Assembly: GCA_963755695.1 (NCBI GenBank)
Contig: CAVWLB010000010.1
Span: forward strand, 2,108,001 to 2,172,000
Origin: QHWT01 sp963755695
Lineage (GTDB): Bacteria; Acidobacteriota; Vicinamibacteria; Vicinamibacterales; 2-12-FULL-66-21
Length of the DNA stretch: 64,000 nt
Direction: 5' to 3'
Shown: piece by piece, positions 38,941 to 47,909 of the stretch
Position numbering within the stretch: the stretch's first letter is position 1
Layout: each line of letters starts with the position of its first letter
Program-made: the position numbers and the translations under genes
The notes under the pieces: generated by a model
What the model was told of the DNA's origin: nothing
The model's input: the letters and a program-made list of their open reading frames with translations, nothing else
Databases searched by the model: none

Positions 38941-40644
38941 CTATATCGCCATCACGTCGAACTGCTCGTGATGCAGGTGCGCGTCGGGCCGGAGCGTGAT
39001 CGGCTTCCCGAGCATGTGCTGCAGCTCGCGGAGGATCGCGCTCTCCTCTTCCTTCAACGCGCGCGCGATGTCCGGATTCACCCGCAGCATCACTCCCTGG
39101 CCGTCCAGGTCGGGGCCGATCTTCCGCAGCTCGGTCAGGATCTCGTAACAGATCGTCGCGCTCGACTTGATCGAACCTGACCCGGAACAGTAGGGGCACG
39201 GCTCGGTGAGCTGGCGCTCGAGGCTCTGCTTGACTCGCTTGCGCGTCACGATCACCAGACCGAAGTCCGACACCTGCAGCGCCTTCGACGGCGAACGATC
39301 CTTCCGCAGCTCCTTCTCGACCTCCTGGAAGACCTTCTGCCGGTTCTTCTTCTCCTCCATGTCGATCAGGTCGAGGACGATGATCCCGCCGAGATCGCGC
39401 AGCCGGATCTGGCGGACGATCTCCTTCACCGCTTCCAGGTTGGTCTTGACGATGGTGTCCTCGAGCCGCCCGCTCGACTTCTTCCCGACGTAACGTCCGG
39501 TGTTGACGTCAATGGCGACCAGCGCCTCGGTCTGGTTGATCACCAGGTAGCCGCCGGACTTCAGCCACACCTTGCTGCGCAGCGCCTTGTCGATCTCCGC
39601 CTGGACGCCGTACTCCTCGAAGATCGGGAATTCCTTGGTGTAGTGCTTCACCCGCGGCAGCAGGTTCGGCATGATCCGCTCGACCAGCGCCACCACGCGC
39701 CGGTGCTCCTGCGCATCGTCCAGCCGGATCGCGGTGTAGTCGTCGGTCAGCAGATCGCGCAGCAGCTTGGTGACCAGGCTCTGCTCCTGGAACAGCACCG
39801 CCGGCGGACGGCGGGTCTCCATCTTGTGCCGCACTTCGGTCCAGATCTGGTGGAAGTACGACAGGTCGCTGACGATGTCCGGCTCGGATCGTCCACCGGC
39901 CGCGGTCCGGATGATCACGCCGCCGGTGAAGCCGTGCTCCTCGCGGAACTGCCGGACGATGCCGCGAAGCCGCGCGCGCTCTTCGCGCGACTCGATTTTG
40001 CGCGACACGCCGACGTGGTCGACCGTCGGCATGAAGACCAGGAACCGCCCGGGCATGGTGACGTGCGAGGTGAGCCGCGCGCCCTTCGTGCCGAGCGGCT
40101 CCTTGACGACCTGGACCAGGATCTCCTGGCCCTCTTTCAGCAGATCTTCGATCCTGGCCTGGGGGCGATCGTCCCTGGGTTGCCCGCGGGACGCCCCCGA
40201 GCCGGCGGGCGGCTCGCGATCGGGGCGGCCGCCGGAGCGATCGCGTCCGCGGCGCTCGACGCGGCCGTTGGCAGGGGGTTCGGAAGCGATCTCGATGCTC
40301 GCCTCTTCCGCGGCGTCGACACGAAGCGCCTTCTCGGCAGCGGCGGCGCCGATCTCGACCGGGATGGCGGCGGAATCGTCCTCGTCTTCGCCGGCGAGGC
40401 GCTCGAACTCCTCGACGGTGTTGACGACCTCAGAGACGTAGAGGAACGCGTCGCGCTCGAGGCCGATGTCGACGAACGACGACTGCATCCCGGGGAGGAC
40501 CTTGGAGACGCGTCCTTTGTAGATGTTGCCGACGACGCCGCGCTGATTCTCGCGCTCGATGAAGATCTCGACGACCTGGTCGTCCTCGAGAATGGCCACG
40601 CGCGTGTCGTGGCCCGCCGAGGAGATGATCATCTCCTTGTTCAT
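38941..40644 (-). CDS. rng: Ribonuclease E/G family protein with acidic/basic insert
   Basis: Endoribonuclease for rRNA/mRNA processing. Intact, 567 residues. S1 domain: VVGNIYKGRVSKVLPGMQSS, FVDIGLERDAFLYVSEV. It is interrupted by an insert of about 95 residues (EEFERLAGEDEDD to RGQPRDDRPQARIEDLL). The catalytic Asp pair is in LVAIDVNTGRYVGKK and GGIIVLDLIDMEEKKNRQ, and the Zn-link is CPYCSGSG. ATG 40644 overlaps the stop of the preceding small ORF. Last gene of the cell-shape operon, which is a known neighbourhood for rng. Confidence 0.93.
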   Translation of the reverse strand: MNKEMIISSAGHDTRVAILEDDQVVEIFIERENQRGVVGNIYKGRVSKVLPGMQSSFVDIGLERDAFLYVSEVVNTVEEFERLAGEDEDDSAAIPVEIGAAAAEKALRVDAAEEASIEIASEPPANGRVERRGRDRSGGRPDREPPAGSGASRGQPRDDRPQARIEDLLKEGQEILVQVVKEPLGTKGARLTSHVTMPGRFLVFMPTVDHVGVSRKIESREERARLRGIVRQFREEHGFTGGVIIRTAAGGRSEPDIVSDLSYFHQIWTEVRHKMETRRPPAVLFQEQSLVTKLLRDLLTDDYTAIRLDDAQEHRRVVALVERIMPNLLPRVKHYTKEFPIFEEYGVQAEIDKALRSKVWLKSGGYLVINQTEALVAIDVNTGRYVGKKSSGRLEDTIVKTNLEAVKEIVRQIRLRDLGGIIVLDLIDMEEKKNRQKVFQEVEKELRKDRSPSKALQVSDFGLVIVTRKRVKQSLERQLTEPCPYCSGSGSIKSSATICYEILTELRKIGPDLDGQGVMLRVNPDIARALKEEESAILRELQHMLGKPITLRPDAHLHHEQFDVMAI

Positions 40645-40765
40645 GGAAATGACTCCGCGATCGGCGGCCGTCCGACGTCCGAGAGGCGCACGCGTACGCC
40701 ATGGCCGGAGCGGAGCACCGTCCGGCCAACCACAACGCGATAAGCGCCAGCACGAAAAACGTCAT
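40641..40765 (-). CDS. Small single-helix membrane protein (about 41 aa), one-base break
   Basis: ATG 40765 opens TFFVLALIALWLA, a single hydrophobic helix. After one missing base near 40720 the frame continues TVLRSGHGVRVRLSDVGRPP and IAESFP-stop, whose TGA overlaps the rng ATG as ATGA. The coupling, the coherent basic tail and the position between rodA and rng argue that it is a real gene, despite its size and the break. No family recognised. Confidence 0.5.
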
Positions 40766-40779
40766 CGGTCCGCTTTCTA

Positions 40780-41892
40780 CTAATTCGTGAACCGCCTCAT
40801 CCGCACGTTCAGGATGAGGCCAAAGCCTGCGAGCGATGCGATGAGGGACGAGCCGCCATAACTCATGAGCGGCAGCGTGATCCCCTTGACCGGCGCCAGG
40901 CCGGCCGACATCGTCACGTTGTAGATGACCTGGAACGCAAACCCCGAAATGATGCCTCCCACCAGATACGCGCCGAGGCGGTCCTTGGCGAGCCGGGCCG
41001 CCTCGAGCGAACGCAAGATCACGAACAGATACAGGCCCAGCGCGACGAGCACGCCGATGAAGCCCTGCTCTTCCGCGAGGACCGAGAAGATGAAATCGTT
41101 GTGCGCGACCGGCAGGAACTTGTACTGCCCCTGCGTGCCCTGCCGGAATCCCTTGCCGGTCAGTCCGCCGGAACCGACCGTGACGCGCGCCTGGATCGTC
41201 TGATAGCCGGCGCCGCGCGGGTCCTGCTCCGGATCGAGAAACGTCTGGATGCGCGAGCGCTGGTAGTCCTTCAGCGCGAACTTCCAGGCGACCGGCGCAA
41301 TCAGCAGCCCCGCCAGCGCGAGCACGCCGAGCAGCCGCAGGCGCAGACCTGCGAGATACGCGACGCCGAGGAACACCGGCAGCAGCGTGACCGCGGTGCC
41401 GAGATCCGGTTGCTTGGCGATGAGCAGCAGCGGGACCAGCGTGAAGATGCCGCCGATGACCAGGTCGCTGGTGTTGCGTGCGCCGCGCCGGTTCTCGCCG
41501 AAGAACATCGCCAGCAGCAGCGCAATCGAGAGCGCGCCGAACTCGGACGGCTGCAGATTGAACGGGCCCGATCGGGATCCAGCGCTGCGCGCCCATCTGC
41601 GTCGATGCCCTTGATCAGCACGAAGACCAGCAGCACCATCAGAGCGCCGAACAGCATCAGCGAGTGCTCGGCGAACATCCGGTAATCGATCGAGCAGGCA
41701 GATGAGCAGCGCCACCATGCCGATTGCCAGCGCGTAGATCTGGGTCCAGACCTGCGGCCCCGCGTGCCCGACGCCGCTCGGCGGAGTCACGTAGGTGGTG
41801 CTGTAGATCATCGCGATGCCGATGCCGGTCAGGGTCAGCACCGCCGCGAGCAGCAGCCAGTCGACGTGGAAGAACAGCCGTCGTTCGAACAT
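40780..41892 (-). CDS. rodA: Rod-shape SEDS peptidoglycan polymerase RodA, frame-broken
   Basis: Polytopic glycosyltransferase that polymerises lipid II for cell elongation. From ATG 41892: FHVDWLLLAAVLTLTGIGIA, MIYSTTY, GPFNLQPSEFGALSIALLLA, AKQPDLGTAVTLLPVFLGVA, GAGYQTIQARVTVGSGGLTG, GKGFRQGTQGQYKFLPVAHN, FIFSVLAEEQGFIGVL, and the C-terminal PLMSYGGSSL. Frame changes lie between about 41695 and 41560. PBP2 lies four bases upstream. Confidence 0.92.
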   Translation of the reverse strand: MFERRLFFHVDWLLLAAVLTLTGIGIAMIYSTTYVTPPSGVGHAGPQVWTQIYALAIGMVALLICLLDRLPDVRRALADAVRRSDGAAGLRADQGHRRRWARSAGSRSGPFNLQPSEFGALSIALLLAMFFGENRRGARNTSDLVIGGIFTLVPLLLIAKQPDLGTAVTLLPVFLGVAYLAGLRLRLLGVLALAGLLIAPVAWKFALKDYQRSRIQTFLDPEQDPRGAGYQTIQARVTVGSGGLTGKGFRQGTQGQYKFLPVAHNDFIFSVLAEEQGFIGVLVALGLYLFVILRSLEAARLAKDRLGAYLVGGIISGFAFQVIYNVTMSAGLAPVKGITLPLMSYGGSSLIASLAGFGLILNVRMRRFTN

Positions 41893-41896
41893 GGTT

Positions 41897-43813
41897 CTAT
41901 TGCCCGCCGCGGTCCGCCGCGCGCGCGAACGGATCCGTGAAGTCCAGCCGCATTTCTTCGCGCGTCGGCGGCGGCGGCAGGGGCTTTCCGTCCTTCTTGG
42001 CGAAGTAGGTATTGAGAATGTGATGCGCGATCGACGCGGCGTTCGCGCTGTGGACGCCGTGTTCCACGAACACGACGCCGGCGATCTCGGGGTTGTCGCG
42101 CGGGGCAAAGAACGTGAACCAGCCGTTGTCGCGCAAATCCTTCCCGCTGCGCGCCGCAGCAAGTCGTCCCTGGTTGGAGATGACCTGCGCCGTGCCGGTC
42201 TTGCCGCACACGTCGTGACCGGGAATCTTCGCCCGTCCGCCAGTGCCGCCGGCGTTCACCACCATCCACATGCCGTCGCGAATGGCCTGGAGCTTTTCCG
42301 GCGTCATCTCGATCCTCGATTGTGGCGGCGGCGCCGCCACCTGCTTCCACGCCTTGCCGTCGTTGACCGCCTTCACCAGATGAGGGGTCACGCGAACGCC
42401 GCCGTTGGCCAGCGTCGCGGTGTAGACCGCAAGCGAGATCGGGGTCACGGAAACCTGGCCCTGACCGATGGAGACCGAGATGGTCTCGCCGGCGTACCAC
42501 TTCTTCTCTTTCTGCGTCGCCTTCCACTCGGTGGACGGCACGAGCCCGGTGACTTCGTTCGGCAGATCGATGTTGGACTTCACGCCAAGGCCGAGCAGCG
42601 TCGCCCACTTGTTGATCCTGTCGACGCCGAGCATGTTGCCGACCGTGTAGAAGTACACGTCGCACGACTGCTCGATGGCGTGGCGGAGGTCCACCGAGCC
42701 GTGTCCACCCTTCTTCCAGCACTTGAAATAACGGCCGTAGAACGACTGCCCGCCGGCGCAGTGCACTTTGAAATCGGGGGTGATGACGCCTTCCTCGAGT
42801 CCGGCCAGCCCGACCGCCATCTTGAAGGTCGATCCCGGGCGAGTAGCGTCCCTGCAGGGCGCGGTTCTGCAACGGCCGCAGGTCGTCGGTGTTGAGCGAC
42901 GCCCAGGTCGCGCGATCGATGCCGCCGGCGAACGCGTTCGGATCGAACGCCGGCCGGCTGGTGAAGCTCAGCACCTCACCGTTCCGCGGATCGAGCACTA
43001 CCGCCGCGCCGTTGTAGTCCCGCGGCCGTGAAACCGTCCTCGGTGGCCCTCTGCACGTCGCCGTCGATCGTCAGCTGCATCGGTGCGCCCTTCGGTCGGA
43101 GAGCTGCTCTGCTCGCCGAGATCGCCGATCTCGCGAGCCGACGCTGTTCACGACGACAGTCTTGGTGCCTTCGGTCGCCCATCAGCACGCGGTTGTACGC
43201 CTGCTCGATCCCTGCCTGTCCAACCAGCTCGCCGGGCTCGGCGCCCTCGTAGTCCGCCTTTTGAAGCTGTGCTTCGGTGACCTCCGCCACGTAGCCGAAC
43301 AGATGCGCCGCCATCGTGTCGCCAGGATACTGCCGCGACGGCACTTCCTGAGAGAAGATACCCGGAAGCTCCCACTGGCGCGCCCTCACCGCGATGACCT
43401 GCTCGATGCTGGCATTTTCGATGAGCACGATGGGCCGGTAGCTCGGCTCGCGACGCCGCCGGCTGACCGTCTCCTGGAGCTGCGCCTCGTCGACACCGGT
43501 GGCGGCGGCGAGCGTCCTCAGCGTCGCGTCGAGAGTTCTTGGTCTGCTCGCGCACCAGCGCGATGTTGAAGATGTTGCGGTTTTCAACCAGGACCTTGCC
43601 GTTTCGATCGAGCAGCACGCCGCGCGGCGCCGGCTGCGGCAGTTTGCGGAGGTGGTTGTTCTCCGCCATTTCAGCGAACTTCTGGTGCTGCGCGACCTGG
43701 AACACCCAGAACCCCACGGCGAGCGCTGCGAACGCAATCGCAACGATGTACTGCAGGGCCGTGAGCCGCAGTGCCAGGTGGCGCCGATCGTCCGGCATCA
43801 AATTGGTCGACAT
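41897..43813 (-). CDS. mrdA: Penicillin-binding protein 2 (elongasome transpeptidase), frame-broken
   Basis: Class B PBP partnered with RodA. ATG 43813: a short cytoplasmic start, TM helix (YIVAIAFAALAVGFWVFQVA), dimerisation domain (APRGVLLDRNGKVLVENRN; FGYVAEVTEAQLQKADYEGA), then the transpeptidase domain. The SxxK region (YSPG then STFKMAVGLAGLEEG) falls exactly at a frame break near 42840. Next come EQSCDVYFYTVGNMLGVDR and the KTG motif VCGKTGTAQVIS. Other frame changes are near 43535, 43165, 43105 and 43015. Confidence 0.92.
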
Positions 43814-43825
43814 AGGGTCACTTCG

Positions 43826-44356
43826 CTAGGTATCTAGTATCTCCGTTTGCCCAGGCTCGCGCGCCGCATCTGACGCCGCTGAACGAGGTCCGGTCCCTTC
43901 TCGACAACCGCAAAAGCCACGATCCCGACCACCGCGTTCACGAGCGCCTGCACCAGCACCGTCGACATCCGCAGCGCGAACGCCTCGTCCCTCGACCAGC
44001 GCGTGCAGCGCCTCGAAGACGACCTCGTGCAGGAACGTCGCGCCGACGAACATCACGAAGCGCGGCATCGTCTGCGAAACGATGAACTGCGCGCCCAGGA
44101 CCCCGACGAGAAACCCCATCAGCGTCTTCGACAGCCCGCCGATACCGACGAGCCGATCCCGCGAGCGCGTCCTGCGCCAGTCCGGCGGCCGCGCCCGCCA
44201 GCATCCCGGTGACCGCGCCATAGGCCAGGGCGACGATAGACGACCGCCACGAGCACCAGATTCACCGCGAATCCGGCCTCCGATCATCAACCCCGATAAC
44301 GTCGTCTGCAGCGCCAGCGCGGCGGCGAGCGCAATCAGCACAACCGCTGTTTTCAC
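43826..44356 (-). CDS. mreD: Rod shape-determining protein MreD, frame-broken
   Basis: Small polytopic partner of MreC. GTG 44356 overlaps the mreC stop (GTGA). Segments: TAVVLIALAAALALQTTLSG, LSKTLMGFLVGVLGAQFIVS, PRFVMFVGATFLHEVVFEAL. The C-terminal end is readable only after a frame change near 43990. Other breaks near 44270-44240 and 44165. Identification rests on position and helix pattern, since MreD is poorly conserved. Confidence 0.85.
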   Translation of the reverse strand: MKTAVVLIALAAALALQTTLSGLMIGGRIRGESGARGGRLSSPWPMARSPGCWRARPPDWRRTRSRDRLVGIGGLSKTLMGFLVGVLGAQFIVSQTMPRFVMFVGATFLHEVVFEALHALVEGRGVRAADVDGAGAGARERGGRDRGFCGCREGTGPRSAASDAAREPGQTEILDT

Positions 44357-45200
44357 TGAACGCCCTCGTCGCGCGTCGCCGGCCGCGGCGGCACCAGCAC
44401 GACGAGTACTTCCTCGACACCCGAGAAGTCCACGGCCGGGCGCACGGTGATGTTCCGGTAGAGACCCGTGCCGCGCTCGGAGCGCTCGACACGGCCGATC
44501 AGGAAACCTTTCGGATAGATCCCGTCGACACCCGAGGCGATGACGCTATCGCCATCCTTGACGTCCGCGAGATTTGCGACCAGCTCCATCCGGAGCGGGG
44601 GGTCCGATTCGAGGCCCACGACCATGCCGCCGGCACGCGACCGTTCGATCAGCGCACCGGCCGCGGCGTTGCGGTCGATCAGCAGCTGCACGCGCGCGGC
44701 GTGCCTGGCCGGCTGGCCGATGATCCGTCCGACGATGCCGTGCGGCGACATCACCGCCATGTCGGCCTGCACGCCGTCAGCACTTCCGCGATCGATCGTA
44801 ATCGTCTTCATACCAGGGTTCGGATTCCCGCCGATGACTTCCGCTGCCAGGGTCGGCACACCCGCCCGCGGTCCGGAGATCCATCAGCTCCTGCAGCCTT
44901 TGGGAGCGCACCGCGAGCGCATGCTCCTCTTGCAGCTTGATCTCGCAGTTCTGAGAGCTGCCGCCGCAGCACCTCGTTCTCGTCGCGGGCCCCCCGCAGC
45001 GACGCGTAATTGCCCCACACGTCGCGCACTCCCCTGACCGCTGACGAGGTCGCCCGCTCGACGCGGGAGAAGAGCTCGAAGGTGACCAGCTCGAGCACCC
45101 GCACGCCGGACTTCGACTGCACCTGGGCCGACACCAAGATCACCTGCGCCAGCATGACGCAGAAGAAGAGCCAGCCCGTGCGTTTACGGATGTCGAGCAT
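44353..45200 (-). CDS. mreC: Rod shape-determining protein MreC, frame-broken
   Basis: Bitopic periplasmic scaffold of the elongasome. ATG 45200: cytoplasmic start and TM helix (GWLFFCVMLAQVILVSAQVQ), coiled coil (SLRGARDENEVLRRQLSELR), then the beta-domain MKTITIDRGSADGVQADMAV, MSPHGIVGRIIGQPARHAAR, ANLADVKDGDSVIASGVDGI, YPKGFLIGRV. Frame changes near 44945 and 44870. Confidence 0.93.
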
Positions 45201-45229
45201 GAGTGTCGCGTGTCGAGGCCTCGACGCCG

Positions 45230-46255
45230 TCAGTCAATCGAAATCTTCCGCAACAAGTTGAAATCCGACAGCATCTTTCCTGCGCCGAGCACCACCGACG
45301 AGAGCGGATCCTCCGCCATCGCCAGGGGCAGGCCGGTCTCTTCGCGCAGCCGCTTGTCGAGATTCTTCAGCAGCGCGCCCCCGCCGGTCAGCACGATTCC
45401 GCGATCGACGATGTCGGCCGACAGTTCCGGCGGCGTTCGCTCCAATGCCACGCGCACCGCGTCCACGATCACGTTGACCGTCTCGGCGAGCGCCTCTCGA
45501 ATCTCTTCGTCGGTGATGGTGATGGTCTTCGGCACGCCTTCGATCAGATGGCGCCCCTTGATCTCCATCGTCATCCGCTCGTCGATCGGATACGCCGATC
45601 CGATCTCCATCTTGATCGCCTCGGCGGTGCGCTCCCCGATCAGCAGGTTGTAGGTCTTCTTGATGTACTGAATGATCGCGTCGTCCATTTCGTTACCGGC
45701 GACGCGGACGGCCTTGCTGTAGACGATGCCGGCGAGCGAGATGACGGCGATATCGGTGGTGCCTCCGCCGATGTCGACGATCATGTTGCCCGAGGGTTCG
45801 GTGATCGGCATACCGGCGCCAATCGCCGCGGCCATCGCTTCCTCCACCAAGTAGACCTCGCTGGCCTTTGCGCGGTAGGCGCTGTCTTTCACTGCGCGCT
45901 TCTCCACCTGGGTGATCTCCGAGGGCACGCCGATCACGATGCGCGGCCGGACCCACACGTTGCGGTTGTGTGCCTTCTTGATGAAGTAGGTCAGCATCTT
46001 CTCGGTGACCTCGAAATCGGCGATGACGCCGTCCTTCATCGGCTTGATCGCGACGATGTTGCCCGGCGTTCGGCCGAGCATTTCCTTGGCATCCTTCCCG
46101 ACCGCCTCGATTCGGCCGTTCACCTTGTTGATCGCCACGATCGACGGCTCGTTGACGACGATGCCTTTGCCCCGCGCGTAAACGCAGGTGTTCGCCGTGC
46201 CGAGGTCGATGGCAAGGTCGCTCGAAAAGAGGGAAAACAGTGAACGAAGACTCAA
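45230..46255 (-). CDS. mreB: Rod shape-determining actin MreB
   Basis: Intact 341-residue bacterial actin that guides elongasome movement. Phosphate-1 motif DLAIDLGTANTCVYARGKG, VGKDAKEMLGRTPGNIVAIK, VVIGVPSEITQVEKRAV-like segment, the phosphate-2 motif MIVDIGGGTTDIAVISL, and the adenosine motif IVLTGGGALLKNLDKRL. Start TTG 46255 overlaps the upstream diguanylate-cyclase stop (TTGA), an unusual start codon for this gene; no ATG lies nearby. Confidence 0.97.
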   Translation of the reverse strand: MSLRSLFSLFSSDLAIDLGTANTCVYARGKGIVVNEPSIVAINKVNGRIEAVGKDAKEMLGRTPGNIVAIKPMKDGVIADFEVTEKMLTYFIKKAHNRNVWVRPRIVIGVPSEITQVEKRAVKDSAYRAKASEVYLVEEAMAAAIGAGMPITEPSGNMIVDIGGGTTDIAVISLAGIVYSKAVRVAGNEMDDAIIQYIKKTYNLLIGERTAEAIKMEIGSAYPIDERMTMEIKGRHLIEGVPKTITITDEEIREALAETVNVIVDAVRVALERTPPELSADIVDRGIVLTGGGALLKNLDKRLREETGLPLAMAEDPLSSVVLGAGKMLSDFNLLRKISID

Positions 46256-47337
46256 AGTCGCTCCTCACTCACGCCTGCTACGTGAATCCCGTTTTTTCCG
46301 TGGTCCTTCACCTGGTACATGGCTTCATCAGCCGCCTGAATCAATCCTTCGGCCGATGCTGCCACGTCGGGCAGCGTCGCCACCCCAATGGACACGGTGA
46401 GATGAATGTCGAGACCGTCGCCGCGCAGGAATCCGTGAGCGGCGATACGTTCCCGGATACGCTCGCCCACCGCGAAAGCGCCGTCGCTGCCGGTGTCGGG
46501 CAGGATCAGCGCGAACTCATCGCCGCCAAAGCGCGCGACGACGTCGGTTTCTCGTGCGCTCTGACGAATCACGCTCGCGGCCTCCACCAGCGCACGACTC
46601 CCATACAGGTGACCGTGGCTGTCGTTGATGCCTTTGAAGCCGTCGAGATCGATGAACAGGAGCGACAGCGGACGGCCGCTGCGCGAGGCGCGCTTCGTCT
46701 CGCGGCGGAGGACCTGCGAGAGGTAGCGCGAATTGTACAGCTGCGTGAGGTCGTCCGTGACCGACAGGGCTTCCGCCCGCTGGACGCGCAGCGCATTGTC
46801 GAGCGCGATGGCGGCGGATTCCAACGCCGACAGGAGCGCCGCCTGGGTGGCAGGAGCGAAGCGCGGGTCGCGCGAAGCCGGAGTCCGGTCCATCCCGACC
46901 AGCGCCCCGACGGTGCGTCCGCGGCATTCGAGCGGAAACGCCACGACGGCCGCCGGGGCAGCGCCGCCGAACCGGCGGTCCTGCGACACGTCCGCCGCGC
47001 AGCAGAGGTCGCGGCTCTTGATCACCCACTGCCCGACCGACGTCGCCCCTGGTTCGAGTGCTGCGGTCAGGCCACGCGCACCCATGGTGCGCATGCGTCC
47101 TGCATCGTCTATTGCCAACACGAGCCATCCTGTAGCGGGGAGCCAGTCAGCGGCATGTGCAACCAACACATCCGCGACGCGTTCGGGATCCAGCGTGGAA
47201 TTGACCGCCCGGACCAGCCCGGTCAGGACGTCAGCGCGCGAAAGCCGCGCGCGCAGGCCACTTTGCAGCGGCCGAAGCCGGCTGGCGAGATCCGCGCGCA
47301 GAGACGCCGATGACGACGCCCGTCGTCGAGGCGGCAC
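46252..47337 (-). CDS. GAF-GGDEF diguanylate cyclase
   Basis: Synthesises c-di-GMP. A GAF-like sensor (LTGLVRAVNSTLDPERVADV to CRGRTVGALVGMDRTP) precedes a complete GGDEF domain: TDDLTQLYNSRYLSQVLRRE, LLFIDLDGFKGINDSHGHLY, inhibitory I-site RETD exactly five residues before GGDEF in ARFGGDEFALILPDTG, and SIGVATLPD. The start is uncertain: GTG 47337 is offered, and the frame is open to 47532. The stop overlaps the mreB start, linking c-di-GMP synthesis to the shape operon. Confidence 0.88.
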   Translation of the reverse strand: MPPRRRASSSASLRADLASRLRPLQSGLRARLSRADVLTGLVRAVNSTLDPERVADVLVAHAADWLPATGWLVLAIDDAGRMRTMGARGLTAALEPGATSVGQWVIKSRDLCCAADVSQDRRFGGAAPAAVVAFPLECRGRTVGALVGMDRTPASRDPRFAPATQAALLSALESAAIALDNALRVQRAEALSVTDDLTQLYNSRYLSQVLRRETKRASRSGRPLSLLFIDLDGFKGINDSHGHLYGSRALVEAASVIRQSARETDVVARFGGDEFALILPDTGSDGAFAVGERIRERIAAHGFLRGDGLDIHLTVSIGVATLPDVAASAEGLIQAADEAMYQVKDHGKNGIHVAGVSEERL

Positions 47338-47909
47338 ACGTGTGCCGGACGGGCGGCGAGACGGCCGACCGGTCCCGGTCAATCGGCTGTGCGTCCCATT
47401 GGAATGCCGGATCCCTCTAAGTCCTTCTGTTCGCCACAAATATAGCACACGAGGGGACGCCGGCAGACGTAGGAATATCCCGCGAGCCGGATCGAGCAGG
47501 CTGCTCAACGGCCGTAACAGCAGAGGCGGCAAGCCTTAGAGGCCCGGCGGTAGCAGCGATGCTCTACGCCGGTGCTTGCCCCATCCGTCCCGAGCCAGGC
47601 GCGGACGCTCGTCATGCCGGGCAACGGCGCGCCGGTTCAACCCCGGGCGGGCCCCTTCGTTTGGTTCGACGCTGCCACCCCCACAGTTCCCTTGGAGTCG
47701 AGACAGACGAGCGTGTCGAAATCACCTTCGATGGAGGAAGAATCGTCAGCGGAATCTGTCCCGCTTCAACGTTTTCGTCGAGTTCGAATCGCCCCTCCCT
47801 GACTCTCTCGCTCACCGGTCAGGGCTCGCGTTCGTGGCATAATTGGATGTTCCGTTAGACATAATTCGCCGCGCTTTCAGCAGCCCGGCTTCAGAGGTTT
47901 TCGACGCCC
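47338..47909. other. 570-bp intergenic region without a recognised gene
   Basis: No convincing coding frame: short frames at 47559-47858 are in three competing registers with no family match. It separates the divergent cyclase and foldase genes. Two CATAAT boxes (47838 and 47863 regions) are possible -10 elements for the foldase; on the minus strand TATATT near 47440 could serve the cyclase. A GGTTCAACCCC stretch near 47635 recalls a tRNA T-arm, but the rest of a cloverleaf is missing. Confidence 0.5.

Noticed and set aside
39643..40743. Plus-strand open frame opposite rng
   Set aside because: Mirror frame of an intact, recognisable RNase G gene.
47560..47680. tRNA-like GGTTCAACCCC stretch
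   Set aside because: Only a T-arm-like segment with four base pairs; no acceptor, D or anticodon arm can be drawn.
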